Shown here in pieces: positions 13,991-18,236 of a stretch of DNA of 18,236 nucleotides. Origin of the DNA: Spirochaetales bacterium (GTDB taxonomy: Bacteria > Spirochaetota > Spirochaetia > Sphaerochaetales > Sphaerochaetaceae). Numbering within the stretch: the stretch's first letter is position 1; the number at the start of each line of letters is the position of its first letter. The stretch is taken from contig JALFRH010000154.1 in NCBI GenBank assembly GCA_022785155.1, positions 1 to 18,236 on the forward strand, in the 5' to 3' direction. Both the position numbers and the translations under genes were made by a program. The notes beneath the pieces were generated by a model, which saw only the letters and a program-made list of their open reading frames with translations, did no database searches and was not told the origin of the DNA.

Positions 13991-15111
13991 TTATCTGCCT
14001 CCTTTCTGACCTTGACTTTTGCTCTTCTATCTCTGATCAGACCCAAACCTGAACGGAATGAGATGAAGATAACGATGAGGCCCTGAATAATATTAACAAC
14101 TTCTTTTGGAATTCCCATTCCCTGCATAATTGAGTATGCACTCTTCAGTACACCAAACAGGTAACCTGCAAGAAGACATCCGAGAGCCTTGCTGTTTCCA
14201 ACGAGAGCTACAGCGATTCCCATAAAGCCATAGTTATCCTGGCCTGTGAGAATCTTTGAGTATCTGACGGAACCAAGAAGAATAATAGCACCTGCCATAC
14301 CTGCAAATGCACCGGATATAGCCATTGCAAGTGTTATATTTCCTGTATCGTTGATACCACTACATCTTGCAGCATCCTTATTGAATCCAGTGGCTCTAAG
14401 GCCAAAGCCCAATCTTGTTTTCTCCATAATAAACCAAAAAACGATGACAGCAAGAATCATAAAGATAAATCCGATATTGAAGTTGGATCCATCAAAAAGA
14501 ACTTTTGCCAAAAGAGATGTTTCTGCTAAGTCCGCTGTTCTTCCAGACTTATTGACTGTTGCCTCAGGAAGAAGATAGAGACAAATCAAAGGATACAAAT
14601 AGAGAGCAACATAGTTAAGCATGATTGTGGCTACAACTTCACTTACCTTATACCTCGCTTTTAAGAATCCAACAATACCTCCCCAAATGGAACCAGCCAG
14701 AAGAGCTACAAGAATACACAAGAGCCATTGGCCTGGGAAAGCTGGAATACAGACAGCGACAATGTGGGCTGCAAGCATACCGATGGTATATTGACCTTCA
14801 GCTCCGATATTAAATAGACCTACTCTGTTTGCAAATGCCATTGAAAGTCCACAAAGAACATAAGGAACTGAGAACATAAGGGTGTCACCAACAGTTCTCA
14901 GGTTCCATCCCCCGTTCTTTCCTGCCTTGCCGAACATTGATTGTCCAATAGCCTTAAAGAGTCCTGCAGGGCTCTTTCCAATACAAAGAAGAAGTATTAC
15001 ACCTGCCAGGAATCCAAGGATTACAACTGCAACACTAGTAGCACCATTGGAGGACAGGAACCAGTCTACAAATGGTACTTTTTCTTTCTTTTTCTCCAAT
15101 CTTTTAACCAT
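13987..15111 (-). CDS. Nucleoside ABC transporter permease 1 (NupP/PnrD-type), operon B
   Basis: A 374-residue inner-membrane permease paralogous to the protein at 5847-6974. A highly basic N-terminus (KRLEKKKEK, 3-11) is followed by the first helix, the IGKSPAGLF segment that matches IGKNPIKGF in operon A, and GLFNIGAEGQYTIG. LRATGFNKDAARCSGIN is the probable coupling helix towards the ATPase. About ten hydrophobic segments are present. The ATG at 15111 overlaps the last base of the ATPase stop (TAATG), with AAGGAGG upstream inside the ATPase gene, so translation is coupled. With its partner it would form the heterodimeric channel. Substrate inferred from family and operon. Confidence 0.92.
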   Translation of the reverse strand: MVKRLEKKKEKVPFVDWFLSSNGATSVAVVILGFLAGVILLLCIGKSPAGLFKAIGQSMFGKAGKNGGWNLRTVGDTLMFSVPYVLCGLSMAFANRVGLFNIGAEGQYTIGMLAAHIVAVCIPAFPGQWLLCILVALLAGSIWGGIVGFLKARYKVSEVVATIMLNYVALYLYPLICLYLLPEATVNKSGRTADLAETSLLAKVLFDGSNFNIGFIFMILAVIVFWFIMEKTRLGFGLRATGFNKDAARCSGINDTGNITLAMAISGAFAGMAGAIILLGSVRYSKILTGQDNYGFMGIAVALVGNSKALGCLLAGYLFGVLKSAYSIMQGMGIPKEVVNIIQGLIVIFISFRSGLGLIRDRRAKVKVRKEADK

Positions 15112-16646
15112 TACTGGGCCTCCTTGGATTTGACACCTGCCATCATGAGTCCAATCTCTGCAGAAGTCTTCTCTCCTTCATTGAATATTCCCACAATCTG
15201 ACCTTTTGAAATGGCTGCAATTCTGTCGCAAAGATTCATAATTTCATCAAGCTCAAAAGATACAAGGAGGATAGCCTTACCTTTATCTCTTTCAGCAACC
15301 AGTCTCTTTCTAATATACTCGATTGCACCTACATCCAAGCCACGGGTAGGCTGTGCAACAAGAAGAACCTTTGGAGAAAGGGAAATCTCTCGTGCAACAA
15401 TTACCTTCTGCTGGTTTCCACCGCTGAGTGAGCCGGCAGGAGTATATGAGCCTTGACCGGAACGAATATCAAACTGCTCAATAAGTGAATCTGAGTTTTC
15501 TTTGATCTTGTCATATTTCAGAACGCCCATCTTTCCTGTATAAGTGTCTGTATAATAGTTTTTGAGTACAGTGTTTTCTGCAACTGTAAAACCACCCACC
15601 AGTCCATGTTTCTGCCTGTCTTCAGGAATATGGCCCAAACCTCTCTCTATTCTTTCTTTAATGGTGAGGTTTGTAATATCTTCTCCGTCCAGAATAATCT
15701 GTCCATTCTCCACCTTTGAAAGGCCTGAGAGAGCATAGAGAAGCTCGGTCTGCCCATTACCGTCTACACCGGCAATTCCTACAATCTCTCCTTCCCTGAC
15801 TGAAAGAGAAAGATCCTTAACTTTTGCAACTCCCAGACTATCGTTGACAGTAATGTTTTTTATTTCCAAAGATACTTTCCCTGGCTTACATGGAGCTTTA
15901 TCAATATCGAACTTAACAGGGCGTCCCACCATCATAGTGGCAAGTTCCTGTTCATTAGTCTCAGGTGTAATATCAATGGTTCCTATATACTTTCCACGTC
16001 TAAGAACAGTACATCTATCTGCGACGGCCATAATCTCTTTAAGTTTGTGAGTGATGATTACTATGGTTTTCCCTTCTTTCTTAAGAAGTCTGATAATATC
16101 CATCAACTCATCTATTTCCTGAGGAGTAAGAACTGCTGTAGGCTCATCAAGGATAATAATGTCGGAGTCTGAATACAGGGTTTTCAGTATTTCAACTCTC
16201 TGCTGCTGGCCTACTGTGATATCATCAATCTTTGCCTTAGGATCTACCTGGAGTCCATATCTTTTACTTAGATCCGCAACCCTCTTTTCTGCATCTTTCA
16301 GGGAAAGGATACCTGCTTTATTCCTAGGTTCCCTTCCAAGGACAATATTTTCAGTGACAGTGTAGTTATGCACCAGCTTAAAGTGTTGGTGGACCATACC
16401 TATTCCAAGTTTGGTCGCTACATTCGGGTCTGTGATTTTGACCTCTTTTCCATTAATGAGAATCTTTCCTGCGTCTGGAGGATAAGCGCCGAATAGTACA
16501 GACATAAGAGTACTCTTTCCAGCTCCGTTCTCTCCCAGGATGGCAAGGACTTCATTCTTCTTCACTTCAAGGTCAACATTGTCGTTGGCTATAATGCCTG
16601 GGAATGTCTTTGTTATCCCTAGCATTTGGATTGCATATTCACTCAC
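15111..16646 (-). CDS. Nucleoside ABC transporter ATP-binding protein (double NBD), operon B
   Basis: A 511-residue cytoplasmic ATPase with two nucleotide-binding domains, paralogous to the protein at 6971-8497. Domain 1: GENGAGKST (38-46), VGQQQR signature (145-150), ILDEPT (165-170) and His200, all functional. Domain 2: GVDGNGQT (293-300) without the Walker A lysine, LSGGNQQK (407-414), and VAQPTRGLD (430-438) without Walker B Asp/Glu. The same pattern in both copies shows the asymmetry is ancestral, not damage. I choose the GTG at 16646 (MSEYAIQ): AAGGTGG lies 5 bases upstream and the start then lines up with MSHVIEM of the paralogue. A GTG at 16655 lacks a ribosome site. It drives the permease pair encoded next. 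Confidence 0.94.
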   Translation of the reverse strand: MSEYAIQMLGITKTFPGIIANDNVDLEVKKNEVLAILGENGAGKSTLMSVLFGAYPPDAGKILINGKEVKITDPNVATKLGIGMVHQHFKLVHNYTVTENIVLGREPRNKAGILSLKDAEKRVADLSKRYGLQVDPKAKIDDITVGQQQRVEILKTLYSDSDIIILDEPTAVLTPQEIDELMDIIRLLKKEGKTIVIITHKLKEIMAVADRCTVLRRGKYIGTIDITPETNEQELATMMVGRPVKFDIDKAPCKPGKVSLEIKNITVNDSLGVAKVKDLSLSVREGEIVGIAGVDGNGQTELLYALSGLSKVENGQIILDGEDITNLTIKERIERGLGHIPEDRQKHGLVGGFTVAENTVLKNYYTDTYTGKMGVLKYDKIKENSDSLIEQFDIRSGQGSYTPAGSLSGGNQQKVIVAREISLSPKVLLVAQPTRGLDVGAIEYIRKRLVAERDKGKAILLVSFELDEIMNLCDRIAAISKGQIVGIFNEGEKTSAEIGLMMAGVKSKEAQ

Positions 16647-16716
16647 TTGAACCACCTTTAAGTTTATTTCTTTACAAACTACCTGTCGCCATAGTCATTT
16701 GTAAAGAAATTCCAAA

Positions 16717-16740
16717 GACACGCCCCTTTTGGAGCGTGCC
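16717..16740 (-). promoter_or_regulatory. Intercistronic stem-loop between BMP and ATPase genes, operon B
   Basis: On the minus strand GGCACGCTCC pairs with GGGGCGTGTC, ten pairs including two G-U, around an AAAA loop, followed by TTTGG. It sits between the BMP stop (16763) and the ATPase start, in the same position as the 8541-8563 hairpin of operon A but with unrelated sequence. A partial terminator or 3'-protecting stem for the BMP message is likely. Confidence 0.7.
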
Positions 16741-16762
16741 TCTGACAAAAACTTTTGATAGA

Positions 16763-17857
16763 TCAGTCGTCGATTGCGCCGAGACCTGCAGGAGCAACGC
16801 CCTTAGCCTTTGCAGCTGCATATGTCTTATCAACAACGAGCTTACCAGAAAGGATATCAGCCTTTGCAGCATCTGCAGCAGCCTTTGCTTCAGCCTTCAA
16901 TTCTGAGTTTGTCGTTGCATAACCAACACCTTCGTTTGCCATGTTCTGAGTTACGACTCCACCCTTCCATGTGCCTTCCTTAACCTTTGTAAGAGCATCG
17001 AGAGTTGAGTTCTCAACCACCTTGATCATAGAAGTAAGAACTGCAGACTTTCCTTCAGCGTAGACACCATCTTCATACTGGTCTGAGTCAACACCAATAG
17101 CCCAAACGTTCTTGCCAGCAAGTCTTTCTTCCTTAGCCTGGTTAATTACACCAAGACCACTTCCACCTGCTGCTGCGAAGATGCAGTAGACGCCGCTGTC
17201 ATACATAGATTTTGCAGCTGTCTTTGCACTAGCTGGATCACCCCAGTTGTTTACATAGTAGTCTACGATTTCAGCATCTGGGAAAACGCTCTTGACGCCT
17301 TCGATGTATCCAATCTCGAACTTTGTGATTGTAGCACCTGCAACACCGCCGACGAATCCGAACTTAGGATTAGCGATACCGTCAAGCTTAGCCTGTGTAG
17401 CTGCTGCAACACCAACGAGGTATGAACCCTGCTCTTCTTCATAGATATACTGGATGAGGTTATCTGTCTTTGGGAGGTAGTCCACATCAACAATGATGAA
17501 CTTCTGATCTGGATAGAGTGCTGCAACTTCTGTTACTGCATCGCCCCATGTAAAACCTGTTGTGATGACAAGATCCCAATCTGCTTCAGCTGCGTTCTTG
17601 AGGTTTGGAACATAGTCGTCAGATGTCTGAGCTGTGATGTTTTCATAGAGTGTTCCTCTTCCTGCACCCTCATCGCCATAGAAAGCAAGGATTCCTCTCC
17701 AAGCAGCAGCGTTGAAAGACTTATCATCGATTCCTGTAGCATCTGTCAAAAGAACAACCTTAACCTGGTCGTCCTTAGCTGTTCCCTCTGCTGCACCCTG
17801 TGCGAAAGCTGAGAAAACGCAAAGAACCATAAGAACAATTGCCAATGTTTTCTTCAT
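16763..17857 (-). CDS. BMP-family nucleoside-binding protein (PnrA-like), operon B
   Basis: A 364-residue periplasmic solute-binding protein, first gene of operon B. The ATG at 17857 has a GAGGAG ribosome site. The signal (MKKTLAIVLMVLC then FSAFA-QGAAEG) ends in a likely signal peptidase I site; Cys13 is too early for a normal lipobox. BMP motifs: TGIDDKSFN (41-49), FVGGVAGATITKFEIGY (168-184), the AAAGGSGLGVINQA turn (228-241) and AIGVDSDQYEDG (253-264). It differs widely from the operon A protein outside these motifs (for example an inserted GDEGAGRG at 61-68 and an Ala/Lys-rich C-terminal helix around 319-335), so its nucleoside range is probably different. It feeds the ATPase-permease complex encoded downstream, whose substrates the three following enzymes would degrade. 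Confidence 0.95.
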   Translation of the reverse strand: MKKTLAIVLMVLCVFSAFAQGAAEGTAKDDQVKVVLLTDATGIDDKSFNAAAWRGILAFYGDEGAGRGTLYENITAQTSDDYVPNLKNAAEADWDLVITTGFTWGDAVTEVAALYPDQKFIIVDVDYLPKTDNLIQYIYEEEQGSYLVGVAAATQAKLDGIANPKFGFVGGVAGATITKFEIGYIEGVKSVFPDAEIVDYYVNNWGDPASAKTAAKSMYDSGVYCIFAAAGGSGLGVINQAKEERLAGKNVWAIGVDSDQYEDGVYAEGKSAVLTSMIKVVENSTLDALTKVKEGTWKGGVVTQNMANEGVGYATTNSELKAEAKAAADAAKADILSGKLVVDKTYAAAKAKGVAPAGLGAIDD

Positions 17858-17870
17858 TTGTTATCTCCTC

Positions 17871-17890
17871 TCTACGTTTTTCGACGTAGA
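17871..17890 (-). promoter_or_regulatory. Hairpin at the predicted 5' end of the operon B mRNA
   Basis: TCTACGT/ACGTAGA form a perfect 7-bp stem with a 6-base A-rich loop. On the minus strand it ends directly before the GAGGAG ribosome site of the BMP gene, and its first base coincides with the transcript start predicted from the promoter at 17897-17925. A 5'-terminal stem like this can protect mRNA from decay; as DNA it could also be an operator. Confidence 0.6.
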
Positions 17891-17896
17891 CAATTA

Positions 17897-17925
17897 ATTT
17901 TACGATTGTTATTTATGAAAGTAAA
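17897..17925 (-). promoter_or_regulatory. Putative promoter of operon B
   Basis: On the minus strand TTTACT (17925-17920) and TAAAAT (17902-17897) are 17 bases apart; transcription would start near 17890. The surrounding sequence is AT-rich, and no GTTGCA half-sites like those of operon A are present, so the two operons are probably regulated differently. Confidence 0.5.
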
Positions 17926-17945
17926 GAAAATAGTGATTTATTACC

Positions 17946-18236
17946 TTACTTATTGTATTCAGATAGAGTGTTTATCACCTGGGATTCCAGGCCTGTAAAA
18001 CCATTTTTCAGAGATTCTTTTTTCTTGAGTAAATAATTAGATGATAAAGAATCCAACTGGGTACTAAGAGTACAGGAGAAGGCATATATAGGGATAGTGA
18101 AGCATCCCTCAGGCCATCCTTTTTTTATCTTTTCAGGGATGGTATCAATAGCCTTTCTTTTGACAAATGGTAGAGATTTTATAAAAAAATGTGCCTCTGA
18201 AGTTATTGATCCAATAATTCTCTTTGCACATTTCTG
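17946..18236 (-). CDS. C-terminal part of an unrecognised protein (5' end outside window)
   Basis: An open frame enters from the right edge and runs 96 codons to a TAA at 17948-17946. No start is needed inside the window. I do not recognise the family. The visible part begins around CAKRIIGSITSEAHFF, has an aromatic/proline stretch (KKGWPEGCFTIPIYAFSC), and ends in a Ser/Leu/Asn-rich, probably helical tail (LDSLSSNYLLKKKESL). There are no clear membrane helices and no motif I can name. It lies 21 bases upstream of the -35 of operon B, in the same orientation, with no obvious terminator between, so read-through into operon B is possible. Coding status is supported by the uninterrupted frame up to the edge only. 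Confidence 0.55.
   Translation of the reverse strand, partial: QKCAKRIIGSITSEAHFFIKSLPFVKRKAIDTIPEKIKKGWPEGCFTIPIYAFSCTLSTQLDSLSSNYLLKKKESLKNGFTGLESQVINTLSEYNK

Noticed and set aside
1..18236. CRISPR arrays, insertion sequences, integrases, rRNA or tRNA genes
   Set aside because: No regularly spaced repeats, transposase-like frames, terminal repeats or RNA gene signatures were seen; gene order looks like stable chromosome.

Overview
This window looks like a chromosomal segment from a moderate-GC, diderm, anaerobe-like bacterium, most likely a spirochaete (Sphaerochaeta/Treponema-like). The assignment rests on three things: paired Bmp/PnrA-type nucleoside ABC operons, solute-binding proteins whose export signals end in FAQGA-type junctions, and a small lipoprotein with a relaxed spirochaete-style lipobox. 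It is an inference; no rRNA or other strong taxonomic marker is present.

Layout. Positions 1-1583 (minus) hold most of htpG (Hsp90), cut by the window edge. A 140-bp divergent region separates it from a plus-strand ROK-family transcription factor (1724-2773) that appears to be translated from a leaderless mRNA. Converging on it with a 20-bp overlap is a minus-strand putative lipoprotein with three C-terminal membrane helices (2754-3728). The gap 3729-4084 holds no gene but is rich in structure: a perfect inverted repeat, an intrinsic terminator, a second hairpin that may make up a small RNA, and a 10-bp inverted repeat. A GufA/ZIP-type metal transporter follows (4085-4846, minus).

The core of the window is purine-nucleoside uptake and breakdown. 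Operon A (minus, 9643 to 4897) encodes a BMP-type solute-binding protein, a double-domain ATPase and two permeases, and ends in a terminator at 4863-4890. Operon B (minus, 17857 to 10526) encodes a second, diverged transporter of the same type and then three intracellular enzymes: a DeoD-like hexameric-type nucleoside phosphorylase, an inosine/uridine-type nucleoside hydrolase and a trimeric-type purine nucleoside phosphorylase. It ends in a terminator at 10483-10512. Together they would import nucleosides and split them by phosphorolysis or hydrolysis into base plus ribose-1-phosphate or ribose. Between the operons lies a lone plus-strand flavodoxin-like gene (9879-10424) with its own strong terminator.

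Regulatory features are unusually readable. Operon A is preceded by three GTTGCA half-sites (like the E. coli CytR octamer), spaced 42 and 21 bp apart, around a plausible promoter. Both operons carry a strong stem-loop right after the solute-binding-protein gene, which should let that protein be made in excess over the membrane parts. Operon B's transcript probably begins with a hairpin. The window ends in the 3' part of an unrecognised minus-strand gene (17946-18236). No mobile element, CRISPR array, tRNA or rRNA was seen.
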